Origin: Actinacidiphila paucisporea
GTDB lineage: Bacteria; Actinomycetota; Actinomycetes; Streptomycetales; Streptomycetaceae
Length of the DNA stretch: 64,000 bases
Assembly (NCBI RefSeq): GCF_900142575.1
Contig: NZ_FRBI01000007.1
Location: 124,001-188,000 of the forward strand
Reading direction: 5' to 3'
In this document: positions 32,805-42,011 of the stretch, piece after piece
Layout: each line of letters opens with the position of its first letter
Numbering within the stretch: position 1 is the stretch's first letter
Notes under the pieces: model-generated
Databases searched by the model: none
Seen by the model: the letters and a program-made list of their open reading frames with translations, nothing else
Told to the model about the DNA's origin: nothing
Program-made: the position numbers and the translations under genes

Positions 32805-33160
32805 CCCCGCCGCGCAAGCGGGAGCAGGGGCTCGTGCGGGCCTACGTCGTCACCGACGGACGCGCCCACCCCACGCGCAACACCCTGGACATCGTCTCGC
32901 TGGTGAACGCCGTGCCCGGCCGCTCGCCGGCCGGGCTCACCCCCGAGCGGCGCGCGGTGATGGATCTGTGCCGGGGCGGCGCCCTGTCCGTCGCCGAGGT
33001 CGCCGGCTATCTGGCGCTGCCCATCAGCGTCACCAAGGTGCTGATCAGTGACCTCATCGACAGCGGCCACATCATCGCGCGGGCCGCCATCCCGAAGGCG
33101 CAACTCCCCGACGTCCAGCTTCTGCAGGAGGTGCTCGATGGGCTCCGCGCCCGCCTCTGA
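32801..33160 (+). CDS. cvnC: CvnC: DUF742 protein
   Basis: The 119-aa DUF742 protein, VRAYVVTDGRAHPTRNTLDI then LCRGGALSVAEVAGYLALPI, has a winged-helix-like region (SVAEVAGYLALPISVTKVLI) typical of the family. It links CvnA and CvnD in the cvn complex by an unknown mechanism. Its last 23 bases overlap the start of cvnD. Confidence 0.92.
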   Translation: MTPPRKREQGLVRAYVVTDGRAHPTRNTLDIVSLVNAVPGRSPAGLTPERRAVMDLCRGGALSVAEVAGYLALPISVTKVLISDLIDSGHIIARAAIPKAQLPDVQLLQEVLDGLRARL

Positions 33161-33770
33161 CCGCGCCCTCGTCCCCCCGGGCGGCACACCCTCCTATGTG
33201 GCCGACTCGGTCAGGACCGCGGCCAAGATCCTCGTCGTGGGGCACTTCGCGGTCGGTAAGACCACCTTCGTCGGGACCCTGTCCGAGATCAGGCCGCTGC
33301 GCACCGAGGAGCCGCTGTCGCAGGCCGGCGCGCACGTCGACGACCTGGCCGGCGTCCCCGACAAGACCGCGACGACCGTCGCCATGGACTTCGGCCGGCT
33401 CACCCTCAGCGACAGCCTGGTGCTCTACCTCTTCGGTGCGCCCGGCCAGAAGCGCTTCACGCGGCTGTGGACCGACATGCTCCAGGGCGCGCTCGGCGCC
33501 CTGGTGCTCGCCGACACCCGGCGGCTCCACCAGTCCTTCGACGTGATGGGGCTGCTGGAGGAGTTCGGGATGCCGTACGCGGTCGCGGTCAACCAGTTCG
33601 ACGGGGCGCCGCACTTCCCCGAGGAGGAGATACGCGAGGCGCTCGACCTGCTGCCGGACACGCCCCTGATCGGCTGCGACGCCCGCGACACCGCCTCCTC
33701 CACCAAGGCGCTGATCGCCCTGGTGGAACACCTCCAGACCCGCCCCGCCCTCGCACCCCAGGAGTCCTGA
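33138..33770 (+). CDS. cvnD: CvnD: conservon small GTPase
   Basis: The 210-aa Ras-like GTPase has the P-loop [10 protein letters not shown], a switch [11 protein letters not shown] (DxxG replaced by GAPGQ, as usual in the CvnD/MglA-like group) and a G4-like VNQFD in place of NKxD. ATG 33138 lies inside cvnC and has AGGAGGTG seven bases upstream. GTP-bound CvnD is expected to pass the signal on to the effector proteins encoded downstream, here two cytochromes P450. Confidence 0.92.
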   Translation: MGSAPASDRALVPPGGTPSYVADSVRTAAKILVVGHFAVGKTTFVGTLSEIRPLRTEEPLSQAGAHVDDLAGVPDKTATTVAMDFGRLTLSDSLVLYLFGAPGQKRFTRLWTDMLQGALGALVLADTRRLHQSFDVMGLLEEFGMPYAVAVNQFDGAPHFPEEEIREALDLLPDTPLIGCDARDTASSTKALIALVEHLQTRPALAPQES

Positions 33771-33775
33771 CCAGG

Positions 33776-35263
33776 ATGACGTCCCCCACCGCGCCAGAGC
33801 CCGTACCGAACCCGGGCTACGCCTCGGCCGAGCCGCTCTCCCCGCCGCCCGGCTGCCCCGCCCACGCCGGCGGCGCCGCGCGCCTCTACGGACCGGAGCA
33901 CGCCGCCGACCCCAAGGCGACCTTCGCGGCGCTGCGCGCCCAGGGCTCCGTCGCGCCCGTGGAGATCGCCCCCGGCGTCGAGGCCACCCTCGTCCTGGGC
34001 TACCAGAGCGCGCTGGAAGTGCTGCGCAGCCCCGAGCGCTTCTCGAAGGACCCGCGCAACTGGCGGGCGCTGGCGGACGGCACGGTGCCGGCCGACAGCC
34101 CGGTGGTGCCGATGATGATGTACCGGCCCAACGCCCTGTGGTCCGACGGCGAGGCGCACGCCCGCTACCGCGGGGTGATCACCGACAGCCTCAGCCAGGT
34201 CGACCCGAACGCGCTGCGCGGCTACGTCGAGGAGAGCGCCGACGTCCTCATCGACCGCATCGGCGCCCGCGGCCATGCCGACCTGCTCGGCGAATACGGC
34301 GCGCTGCTGCCGCTGCTGGTCTTCAACCGCCTCTTCGGCTGTCCCGCCGACATCGGCGACAAGCTGGTCGTCGGCATGTCCGGCATCTTCGACGCCGACG
34401 CCGACTCGGAGAAGGCCAACCAGATCCTCGGCGAGGGCATGGCCGAACTCGTCGCGCTCAAGCGGCGCGAGCCCGGCGCCGACGTCACGTCGTGGATGAT
34501 GGCGCACCCGGCGGGCTTGACCGACGAGGAGATGCTGCACCAGCTCGTCCTGCTGGTGGGCGCGGGCACCGAGCCCGAGCAGAACCTGATCTGCAACTCG
34601 CTGCTCCTGCTGCTGTCCGACGACCGCTTCGCCGGCGACCTGGCGGGCGGCAGCATGCCGGTCGACGAGGCGCTCGACGAGGTGCTGTGGGCCGACCCGC
34701 CGCTGGCCAACTACGCGGTGCACTACGCGCTCCAGGAGACCGAGGTCGACGGCGTCGAACTGGCCCCCGGACGCCCGATCCTGGTCAGCTTCACCGCCGC
34801 CAACACCGACCCGGCGCTCAGCGGCGAGCGGCGCGGCGGCAACCGCGCCCACCTGTCGTGGAGCGCAGGACCGCACACCTGCCCCGCCAAGAGCCCGGCC
34901 CGGCTGATCGCGGCGGTCGCGGTGGAAAAACTGCTCGACCGGCTGCCGGACATCGAACTCGACTGCGAAACCGATCAGTTGGAGTGGCGGCAGGGTCCCT
35001 TCCACCGGGCCCTGGTCGCCCTGCCCGTCGTCTACCCGCCGATCACCGTCACCGCGCAGGCCGCCGCGGACGAGACCCCTGGAGCCACCGCATGGACAAC
35101 CGAGCCCACCCCGCCGACCCTCCCGCCACTGACGCAGCCGGCCTCGGCCCCCTCGTCATCGACCCCGCAGGGCGTGACATCCACGCCGAGGGAGCCAGGC
35201 TCCGCGAACGCGGCCCCGCGACGCTGGTGGAGCTTCCTGGTGGGGTCCAGGCGTGGGCGGTAA
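33776..35263 (+). CDS. Conservon-linked cytochrome P450 with degenerate catalytic motifs (CvnE-like)
   Basis: The 495-aa P450-fold protein keeps the heme-thiolate Cys369 in [10 protein letters not shown], but the usual F-x-x-G-x-x-x-C-x-G has Trp for Phe and Ala for the final Gly. The K-helix ExxR reads EVLW (Glu302, Trp305), so the arginine is missing. The I-helix reads AGTEPEQ instead of (A/G)Gx(D/E)T(T/S). It may bind heme without normal oxygen activation, or serve as a binding partner. The fold ends near VVYPP (residue 422). The remaining about 73 residues are a low-complexity Thr/Pro/Ser tail ending in [14 protein letters not shown], encoded in a region that overlaps the next P450 gene by 172 bases in another frame. 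Confidence 0.87.
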   Translation: MTSPTAPEPVPNPGYASAEPLSPPPGCPAHAGGAARLYGPEHAADPKATFAALRAQGSVAPVEIAPGVEATLVLGYQSALEVLRSPERFSKDPRNWRALADGTVPADSPVVPMMMYRPNALWSDGEAHARYRGVITDSLSQVDPNALRGYVEESADVLIDRIGARGHADLLGEYGALLPLLVFNRLFGCPADIGDKLVVGMSGIFDADADSEKANQILGEGMAELVALKRREPGADVTSWMMAHPAGLTDEEMLHQLVLLVGAGTEPEQNLICNSLLLLLSDDRFAGDLAGGSMPVDEALDEVLWADPPLANYAVHYALQETEVDGVELAPGRPILVSFTAANTDPALSGERRGGNRAHLSWSAGPHTCPAKSPARLIAAVAVEKLLDRLPDIELDCETDQLEWRQGPFHRALVALPVVYPPITVTAQAAADETPGATAWTTEPTPPTLPPLTQPASAPSSSTPQGVTSTPREPGSANAAPRRWWSFLVGSRRGR

Positions 35264-36357
35264 CCGACCAGGCGCTGCTCAAGGAGCTGCTGACCGACCC
35301 GCGGGTCTCCAAGGACCCGCGGCAGCACTGGACGGCCTGGGCCAACGGCGAGATCACCCCTGACTGGCCGCTGTTCACCTGGGTCGCGGTCACCAACATG
35401 TTCACCGCCTACGGGGGCGACCACCGGCGGCTGCGCAAGCTGGTGTCGATGGCCTTCACCGCCCGCCGCACCGAGGCGATGCGCCCCTGGATCGAGCAGC
35501 TGACCGCCGACCTGCTCGACGGCCTCGCCGGGACACCGGCCGGCGAGCCGGTCGACCTGCGGGAGGCGTACTGCTACCCGATCCCGATCCAGGTGATCAG
35601 CCGGCTCTTCGGCGTCGAGGACGAGGCGACCAGCAGGGAGCTGCGCCGGCTGGTCGACAACATCTTCAACACCGCCATCAGCGCCGAGGAGGCCGTCGCG
35701 ACCTTCGCCGGCATCCACCAGGTGCTCAGCGGCCTGGTCGCGCTCAAGCGGGAGACGCCGGGCGACGACCTGACCAGCGTGCTCATCTCCGCCCGCGAGG
35801 AGGACGGCTCCCGGCTGACCGAGGGCGAACTCGTCGACACCCTGATCCTGATGATCAGCGCGGGCCACGAGACCACCGTCAACCTGCTCGACAACGCTGT
35901 CCACGCCCTGCTCACCCACCCCGACCAGCTCGAACTGGTCAGGACCGGCAAGGCGAACTGGAGCGACGTGATCGAGGAGACGCTACGGGCCGAGGCGCCG
36001 GTCGCCAGCCTGCCGCTGCGCTACGCGGTCGACGACATCGAGGCCGGCGGGGTACGCATCAAGAAGGGCGAGGCGATCCTGGCCTCCTACTCCGCCGCCG
36101 GGCGCCACCCCGCCTACCACGGGCCGACCGCCGACCGCTTCGACGTCCTGCGGGTCAACAAGGAGCACTTGGCCTTCGGTTACGGCGTCCATCGCTGCCT
36201 GGGCGCGCCGCTGGCCCAGCTGGAGGCGGAGGTGGCGCTGCCCGCGCTCTTCGCCCGCTTCCCGGGCCTGGCGCTGGCGGCTCCCACCGAGGAGCTGGAG
36301 CCGGTCGAGTCGTTCATCTCGCACGGCCACCTGCGGCTGCCGGTGCTGCTGGGCTGA
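35092..36357 (+). CDS. Conservon-linked canonical cytochrome P450
   Basis: The 421-aa P450 has intact signatures: I-helix [11 protein letters not shown]-helix EETLR (ExxR), and heme-binding [17 protein letters not shown]. It looks like a soluble class I bacterial P450 needing ferredoxin partners, none of which is encoded nearby. The ATG at 35092 (GGAG 10 bases upstream) starts inside the tail of the preceding P450 gene; later starts would remove the conserved N-terminal [12 protein letters not shown] segment. It is last in the operon and is followed by a strong terminator. The substrate is unknown. Confidence 0.92.
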   Translation: MDNRAHPADPPATDAAGLGPLVIDPAGRDIHAEGARLRERGPATLVELPGGVQAWAVTDQALLKELLTDPRVSKDPRQHWTAWANGEITPDWPLFTWVAVTNMFTAYGGDHRRLRKLVSMAFTARRTEAMRPWIEQLTADLLDGLAGTPAGEPVDLREAYCYPIPIQVISRLFGVEDEATSRELRRLVDNIFNTAISAEEAVATFAGIHQVLSGLVALKRETPGDDLTSVLISAREEDGSRLTEGELVDTLILMISAGHETTVNLLDNAVHALLTHPDQLELVRTGKANWSDVIEETLRAEAPVASLPLRYAVDDIEAGGVRIKKGEAILASYSAAGRHPAYHGPTADRFDVLRVNKEHLAFGYGVHRCLGAPLAQLEAEVALPALFARFPGLALAAPTEELEPVESFISHGHLRLPVLLG

Positions 36358-36368
36358 CCGCCCCAGAC

Positions 36369-36412
36369 GCCGGTGCCCCCGTCCGCGGTCGCCGCGGGGC
36401 GGGGGCACCGGC
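36369..36412 (+). terminator. Terminator of the cvn-P450 operon
   Basis: GCCGGTGCCCCCG (36369-36381) and CGGGGGCACCGGC (36400-36412) are perfect 13-base complements around a GC-rich loop. Confidence 0.75.
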
Positions 36413-36501
36413 ACGTCCGCCAGGTGACCGGTTGCGTCCACCGCCGTCCGGCGCGGCGGCCGGAGGGGGAGAAGCGAAGAAGCCGACGTGGCGCCGGGCG
36501 C

Positions 36502-36895
36502 TCAGACCCGGTCGAGCCAGATCACTATCCCGGTGAGGTCGTTGAGGACGGCCGCGACCCCCGCACGGATGGATGCCGAGCACCGCTCGGTGGTGAAGGA
36601 CGCGGGATCGTAAGTCGAGGACATGCCGAGTCCCTCGCCGCGGAAGGACGCGCCGGACCAGTCGACAGCGGTGACGTTCTGGGTGGGTTCGGCCAGCTCG
36701 GCCCCCACGACCAGGAACTGCTGCGAGAGATGGTTCGGGGTGACCGTCGCCAGCGGGTCGACCAGGTCGTTGCCCGCGCTGACGATGAGGTCGGGACGCA
36801 TGCCGAGGGCTCGGGTGATGCCGGGGGCGAGGTCGGCCGGTCCGCCTGCCGTCACCGTCCTGAGGTCGACGTCCTCCTCCCGCGACCACTCCCGG
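36502..36895 (-). pseudogene. 3' fragment of a gene resembling a periplasmic-binding (BMP-like) protein
   Basis: The open frame has coding-like composition only from about 36895 down to its stop at 36502. The readable protein, VDLRTVTAGGPADLAPGITR and PDLIVSAGNDLVDPLATVTP then FLVVGAELAEPTQNVTAVDW, looks like the C-terminal half of a basic-membrane-protein-type ligand-binding protein (a 'which day is it present in' pocket pattern LIVSAGNDL, FRGEGLGMSS). No N-terminal half or start with a ribosome-binding site exists. The 5' end abuts another truncated gene on the opposite strand. Family placement is tentative. Confidence 0.5.
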
Positions 36896-37494
36896 TCCGA
36901 CGACGCCGAGCAGATCAACGTGGACCGGCGACTCGGCATCCGGGTCAAGCTGCGGGTCAGCGGTGAACTGCGGCCGGCTCTGCGGGTCGAGAACCCTCAC
37001 CTCGACTACTCAGGCACGTCGAACCCCTTCGGCAAGGGCAGCGCGACGGTCACGTACACGATCCACAACACCGGCAACGCCATGCTCTCCGCCCGGCAGA
37101 AGGTGTCCGTCGCTGGACCCTTCGGACGGCTGCGCACCGACGCGGGCAAGGTCGCCGCATCGCCGGAACTTCTGCCGGGGGAACGCTGGAAGGTCACGGT
37201 GCCCGTCAGTGGCGTCGCCCCCGCCGGCCGGCTGACCGCGACTGTCACCCTCACGCCGCTGCTCACCGACGCCTCGGGCACCACCACCCCCCTCGACAGG
37301 TGCACGGCACCACCGGCGGCTGGGCGCTCCCGTGGGTGCTCGTGCTGCCGGCCGTCCTCCTGGTCGCGGCTGCCGTCGTGGCACTCCTCGTCACCCGCCG
37401 CAACCGCCGCCGCCGCAGGCAGGACGAGGACGACCGCGTGCAGGAAGCCGTCGAGAAGGCACTTGCGCGAGCGGGAGCCGCATCAGCACGTTGA
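36890..37494 (+). pseudogene. 3' remnant of a membrane-anchored DUF916-like protein, frameshifted
   Basis: From about 36890 the plus strand reads INVDRRLGIRVKLRVSGELR and NPFGKGSATVTYTIHNTGNA, an immunoglobulin-like region of DUF916/WxL-type cell-surface proteins, up to LLTDASGTTTPLD. At about 37298 the reading switches frame by one missing base. The other frame continues with VHGTTGGWALPWVLVLPAVL, a membrane helix and an RRNRRRRRQDEDD tail ending at 37494. Both the 5' truncation and the frameshift mark it as a pseudogene, unless the frameshift is a sequencing error. Confidence 0.7.
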
Positions 37495-37505
37495 TTGATG
37501 CGGTA

Positions 37506-39182
37506 TCAGGAGGCGCGCAGGACGTCCGCGACGATCGGGCCCGCGGACTTGTTGCCGTGGTCGCCCTGCACGACCATCGCCGCCGCCGCCACATGGCCGC
37601 TGTAGGCGGTGAACCAGCCGGTCGGGAGATCGTTCTTGTTTTCCTCCGCCGAGCCGGTCTTGGCACCGTAGGGGCTGTTCACGCCGGTCAGCAGGCCCGC
37701 GGCGGTGCCGTCGGTCGCCGTCAGCTGCATCATCGACATCAGGTTCTGCCGGACGGCGTGCGGCAGCGGGGTGGTGCCGAGGTGCTGCCGATTCTCGATG
37801 AGGTTGGTGTCCTGCAGGATCGACGGCTGGTGGAATTCGCCGTCCCGGACGGTGGCGGCGACCGACGCCATGTTCAGCGTGTTCATCAGCACCTTGCCCT
37901 GGCCGATCATCTCCGACGTCATCTCGTCGCCCGTGCCGCCGGGGATGCTGCCGTCGGTGGTGCCGGTGCCCGTGTACCAGGGGCGGGCGTCGCCGACGAG
38001 CCCGAAGTACTTCCTGCCGACGTCCGTCAGCGAGGTCGGGGTCAGATACTTCGAGAGCCGGATGAAGCCGGTGTTGCAGGACCGGGAGAAGTCCCAGCCC
38101 AGTGTGGCGTCCTGCTTGTCGGGCGTGACGTTGTGGTAGGGCTTGCCGCCGATCGGCGCGTACCCGTCGACGCACTGCGACCGGGTCTGGGGCGTGATGT
38201 GCTGCGGCGAGAGCATCAGCGCGGTCGCCGTCACGATCTTGAAGGTCGAGCCGGGCGGCTGGAGGGACAGCGCGTAGTTCGTGCCACCGGGCGGGTTGGC
38301 CGCCATGGCGAGGATCGAGCCGTCGCGGGTGTCCAGCGCGGTCACCCCCGACTGCCCGTACTTCCGGACCGCCTTCTCGGCCGCCGCCTGGATGCCGGCG
38401 TCCAGCGTCGTCTTGAGCTTGGCGTTCTTGCCCGGTGCGACCGTGTAGAGCGTCTTGACGAGGTTGCCGCCGTCGTCGGTCACGTAGGTCTCGATGCCGG
38501 CGGTGCCGCCGAGCTTCGCGTTCGCGTACCGCTTGCGCAGGTCGGTGAAGACGTCGGTCAGGCCCGGATACTGCGCGGCCGTCATCGTCTTGCCGTGCCG
38601 GTCGACCAGGTCCAGGTCCGGTGACGTGGCAAGGCCCGTGACCAGGGACAGCCCGTCCTTGAGGTCGGGCTCCAGGACGCTGGGCGCCCACTTGACGGCC
38701 GGATCGCCCACCGTGTTGCGGCCGACGGTCAGGGTCGAGCCGTACGTCCAGATCTTCGGTGCGAGCTGCTGGTAGGCGACGGTCGCCTGCACCGTGAACG
38801 AGACGGTGACACCGGTCGCGCCCGCGGTCGCGGTCGAGTCGGTCGCGCTGCCCGTCGGTGTGGCCGTCGCCGTGACCTTGGTGATGCTCGCCTTGTTCCG
38901 GTACTCGGTCAGCGCGGTCGTCGCCGTCCCGACCGAGTCCGTCAGCTTGGCGGCCTTCGCGTCGTCGCCGGCCGACCACGCGGCCAGGAAGTCCGTCGCG
39001 GTGTCGGTGACGTCCTTGCTGCTGAGCGGTTCGTCCCTGCTGGTCGTGGCGGCCGGCTTGGTGCCGGTGCTGCTGCCGTCCAGACCCGTGTAGATGTTGT
39101 ACGCGCCGTAACCCGCGACGCTCACCATGCAGACGAAGACCGCACTGATGACGCCGGTCTTGACCCCCCGTGCCATGGGCAC
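37506..39182 (-). CDS. Penicillin-binding protein with NTF2-like N-terminal domain
   Basis: The 558-aa protein has a single N-terminal membrane helix (VISAVFVCMVSVAGYGAYNI), an NTF2-like/MecA-N domain (about residues 52-160) and a transpeptidase domain. The transpeptidase has all three active-site motifs: S312-T-F-K, S368-C-N and K508-T-G. It should cross-link peptidoglycan on the outer face of the membrane; the architecture is shared with resistance-type PBPs such as MecA/PBP2a. GTG 39182 is favoured because GGAGGGGGG lies 5 bases upstream; ATG 39176 is the alternative. It lies downstream of, and on the same strand as, pmt. Confidence 0.93.
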   Translation of the reverse strand: MPMARGVKTGVISAVFVCMVSVAGYGAYNIYTGLDGSSTGTKPAATTSRDEPLSSKDVTDTATDFLAAWSAGDDAKAAKLTDSVGTATTALTEYRNKASITKVTATATPTGSATDSTATAGATGVTVSFTVQATVAYQQLAPKIWTYGSTLTVGRNTVGDPAVKWAPSVLEPDLKDGLSLVTGLATSPDLDLVDRHGKTMTAAQYPGLTDVFTDLRKRYANAKLGGTAGIETYVTDDGGNLVKTLYTVAPGKNAKLKTTLDAGIQAAAEKAVRKYGQSGVTALDTRDGSILAMAANPPGGTNYALSLQPPGSTFKIVTATALMLSPQHITPQTRSQCVDGYAPIGGKPYHNVTPDKQDATLGWDFSRSCNTGFIRLSKYLTPTSLTDVGRKYFGLVGDARPWYTGTGTTDGSIPGGTGDEMTSEMIGQGKVLMNTLNMASVAATVRDGEFHQPSILQDTNLIENRQHLGTTPLPHAVRQNLMSMMQLTATDGTAAGLLTGVNSPYGAKTGSAEENKNDLPTGWFTAYSGHVAAAAMVVQGDHGNKSAGPIVADVLRAS

Positions 39183-39206
39183 CGAGACCCCCCTCCACCC
39201 ACCCCC

Positions 39207-39231
39207 TGAACGCGTTCAAATGAGCGCGCTC
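39207..39231. promoter_or_regulatory. Two adjacent perfect palindromes in the PBP leader
   Basis: TGAACGCGTTCA (39207-39218) and GAGCGCGCTC (39222-39231) lie side by side between a possible minus-strand -10, TAGAGT (39245-39240), and the PBP start. The position just after the predicted transcription start suits repressor binding. The regulator is unknown. Confidence 0.45.
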
Positions 39232-39273
39232 CCACCGGCACTCTACCCGGGTCACCTGTGGGCCGTCGGGGGA

Positions 39274-40998
39274 TCACACCCAGGAGTCGAACCACATCCT
39301 GGCCTGCCAGCCGGTGTAAGGGATGGTCGTGCCGGTGTAGATGGGGAAGAAGTAGATGAAGTTCCAGATGATCAGCAGCACCAGGGTGCCCGCACCCACC
39401 GCGCCCCACATCCGGCGGCCCTCGCCGGAACCCGGCGGGCCGAGGAAGGCGCCCACCATCATCGCCACCGCCAGGCACAGGTACGGCACGAAGGCGACCG
39501 CGTAGAAGTAGAAGATCGTGCGGTCCTGGTAGTGGAACCACGGCAGCAGGCCCGCGCCCAGCGCGCCCAGGACGGCCCCCGCCCGCCAGTCGCGGCGCAT
39601 GATCCAGCGGTAGAGCAGGTAGAGCAGCGCGAAGCACGCCGACCACCACAGCAGCGGGGTGCCCAGCGCCAGGATCTCCTTGGAGCACCCTCCCGCGCTG
39701 TGGCAGCCGTCCTGGCCGAGCTTGGGCGACTCGAAGTAGTACGACACCGGGCGGCCGAGGACCAGCCAGCTCCACGGGTTGGACTGGTACGGGTGGGGAG
39801 TGTGCAGCGTCACATTGAACTGGTAGACCTCGTACTCGTAGTGCCACAGACTGCGCAGCGGCCCCGGGATCCACGACCAGGTGCCACTGCGGCCGTCGGC
39901 CCAGTGCCGGTTGTAGGCCTTGTCGGACATGAACCAGCCGGTCCACGTCGCCAGGTAGGTGAGCAGCGTGACCGGGATCATGGTCAGCACCGACCAGCCG
40001 AAGTCCTTGCGCAGCATCGCCAGCCACGGCCGCCGGGCGCCCGCGACGCGGCGCGCGCCGATGTCCCAGGCCAGCGTCATGACCACGAAGAAGGCCAGGA
40101 AGTAGAAGCCGTTCCACTTGCTCGCCGCAGCAAGGCCGAGGAAGACCGCCGCGGCAATACGCCACGGGCGCCAGCCCATGCCGACCCGTTCGCCCACCTG
40201 CCGGTCCGGCCCCGCCCAGCCCGACCCGTCCACCGGCAGCGCCCGCGCCAGCCGCGCTCTGGACCAGTCGCGGTCCACCAGCAGGCAGCCGAAGGCGGCC
40301 AGCGCGAAGAACATGATCACCAGGTCGAGCAGCGCGATCCGGCTCATCACGAATTCCAGGCCGTCCACCGACATCAGCACCCCGGCCAGGCAGCCCAGCG
40401 CGGTGGAGCGGAACAGCCGGCGCCCGATACGGCACAGCATCAGCACCGCGAGGGTGCCGAGCACGGCCATCATGAAGCGCCAGCCGAAGGGGTTCATGCC
40501 GAACATCCACTCGCCGAGCGCGATCACCCACTTGCCGGCCGGCGGGTGCACCACGTAGCCGGGCGCATCGGACAGCGGGATCGTCTGGGGGTGGCCCAGC
40601 AGGTCCGGGTTGGTGATCTTGGCGTCCGGCCAGGTGCCCTCGTAGCCGAACTGGAGCAGCGACCAGGCGTCCTTGGCGTAGTACGTCTCGTCGAAGACGA
40701 CCTCGCGGGGCGTGCCCAGGTGCCAGAAGCGCAGCGCGCCGGCGAAGACCGCCACCAGGATCGGGCCGAGCCAGCCCGAGATCCTGGCCAGCAGATACGA
40801 CAGCTCCTGGCTCGCGCCCAGCGACCGCCACATCCGCGTCCCCGGCTCGGGGAAGGGCGGAACCAGGCGCTCGCGGGTGTCGGTGCGCGGCCTCTCCGCA
40901 TAGCCGAACCTGCGCAGCCGCTGCGCCCAGGGGCTCGGATGCAGCTGTGCCAGAACAGCCTCGGCGGCCCGGTCCTGCGTCGCGGTCTCACTCGTCAC
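39274..40998 (-). CDS. pmt: Protein O-mannosyltransferase (dolichyl/polyprenyl-phosphate-mannose dependent)
   Basis: The 574-aa polytopic GT-C enzyme transfers mannose from polyprenyl phosphate mannose to Ser/Thr of secreted proteins. The first extracytoplasmic loop has the catalytic acidic pair in REVVFDETYYAKDAWSLLQ, followed by HPPAGKWVIALGEWMFGMNP, as in the PMT family. About eleven membrane helices and the C-terminal IYTGTTIPYTGWQARMWFDS are present. GTG 40998 (VTSETATQDRA) was chosen over 41067, which lies inside the divergent rsmI promoter region. Actinobacteria place pmt next to and divergent from rsmI, as here. Substrates include lipoproteins and phage receptor components in Streptomyces. 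Confidence 0.93.
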   Translation of the reverse strand: MTSETATQDRAAEAVLAQLHPSPWAQRLRRFGYAERPRTDTRERLVPPFPEPGTRMWRSLGASQELSYLLARISGWLGPILVAVFAGALRFWHLGTPREVVFDETYYAKDAWSLLQFGYEGTWPDAKITNPDLLGHPQTIPLSDAPGYVVHPPAGKWVIALGEWMFGMNPFGWRFMMAVLGTLAVLMLCRIGRRLFRSTALGCLAGVLMSVDGLEFVMSRIALLDLVIMFFALAAFGCLLVDRDWSRARLARALPVDGSGWAGPDRQVGERVGMGWRPWRIAAAVFLGLAAASKWNGFYFLAFFVVMTLAWDIGARRVAGARRPWLAMLRKDFGWSVLTMIPVTLLTYLATWTGWFMSDKAYNRHWADGRSGTWSWIPGPLRSLWHYEYEVYQFNVTLHTPHPYQSNPWSWLVLGRPVSYYFESPKLGQDGCHSAGGCSKEILALGTPLLWWSACFALLYLLYRWIMRRDWRAGAVLGALGAGLLPWFHYQDRTIFYFYAVAFVPYLCLAVAMMVGAFLGPPGSGEGRRMWGAVGAGTLVLLIIWNFIYFFPIYTGTTIPYTGWQARMWFDSWV

Positions 40999-41147
40999 CG
41001 GCCCATCGTAGGGAACGCCTCTGAAAATGTGATGAGGTCGGCGCCCGGCGCCCCTGTTTGTCCGCAAACCCGTGAGCCGGCTGTGCGGCCGGGCCGGGAC
41101 GCCGGCGGGGGAGACCGGGCGGTCGCCGCGAGTGGGAAGCTTGGCGG

Positions 41148-42011
41148 GTGACCACGCAAGCCGCAGGCGTCCTCGTACTGGCCGGAACCCCCATCGGCGA
41201 CCCCGCGGACGCCCCGCCGCGGCTCGGCACCGAGCTGACCGGCGCCGATGTCATCGCCGCCGAGGACACCCGGCGGCTGCGCCGGCTCACCCAGGCGCTC
41301 GGCATCGAGCCGACCGGGCGGATCGTGTCCTACTTCGAGGGCAACGAGACGGGCCGCACGCCCGAACTGGTCGAGGCGCTGGCCGGCGGCGCCCGCGTGG
41401 TCCTGGTCACCGACGCCGGGATGCCCTCCGTCTCCGACCCCGGCTACCGGCTGGTCGCCGCCGCCGTCGAGCGCGGCATCACCGTCACGGCGGTTCCCGG
41501 CCCCTCCGCCGTGCTGACCGCGCTGGCCGTCTCCGGGCTGCCGGTCGACCGCTTCTGCTTCGAGGGCTTCCTGCCCCGCAAGGCGGGCGAGCGGCTGGCA
41601 CGACTGCGCGAGGTCGCCGCGGACCGCAGGACGCTCGTCTACTTCGAGGCCACCCACCGCATCGACGACACGCTCGCCGCCATGGCCGAGGTCTTCGGCG
41701 CCGAGCGGCGCGGCGCGGTCTGCCGCGAGCTGACCAAGACCTACGAGGAGGTCAGGCGCGGCCCGCTGGCCGAACTGGCCCGCTGGGCGGCGCAGGACGG
41801 CGTACGGGGCGAGATCACCGTCGTGGTCGAGGGCGCGCCCGCGCCCGGGCCCGCCGACCTCGACCAGGCCGAGATCGTCCGCAGGGTCGCGGCGCGCGAG
41901 GCCGCGGGGGAGCGGCGCAAGGAGGCCATCGCCGCGGTCGCCGCGGACGCCGGGCTGCCCAAGCGCGAGGTCTTCGACGCGGTCGTGGCCGCCAAGCACG
42001 GCGCGGTGTGA
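41148..42011 (+). CDS. rsmI: 16S rRNA (cytidine(1402)-2'-O)-methyltransferase
   Basis: The 287-aa tetrapyrrole-methylase-fold enzyme has GVLVLAGTPIGDPADAPPR at the N-terminus, AEDTRRLRRL, VVLVTDAGMPSVSDPGYRLV (SAM pocket) and VPGPSAVLTALAVSGLP. It methylates the ribose of C1402 in the decoding centre of 16S rRNA. The GTG start is divergent from pmt with a 149-base spacer. The C-terminal helical region (AAREAAGERRKEAIAAVAAD) is normal. Confidence 0.94.
   Translation: MTTQAAGVLVLAGTPIGDPADAPPRLGTELTGADVIAAEDTRRLRRLTQALGIEPTGRIVSYFEGNETGRTPELVEALAGGARVVLVTDAGMPSVSDPGYRLVAAAVERGITVTAVPGPSAVLTALAVSGLPVDRFCFEGFLPRKAGERLARLREVAADRRTLVYFEATHRIDDTLAAMAEVFGAERRGAVCRELTKTYEEVRRGPLAELARWAAQDGVRGEITVVVEGAPAPGPADLDQAEIVRRVAAREAAGERRKEAIAAVAADAGLPKREVFDAVVAAKHGAV

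Noticed and set aside
36502-36948. A complete 148-aa gene on the minus strand
   Set aside because: The first ~17 codons are antisense to the DUF916-like fragment and the recognisable part starts mid-domain, so a truncated remnant is more likely.
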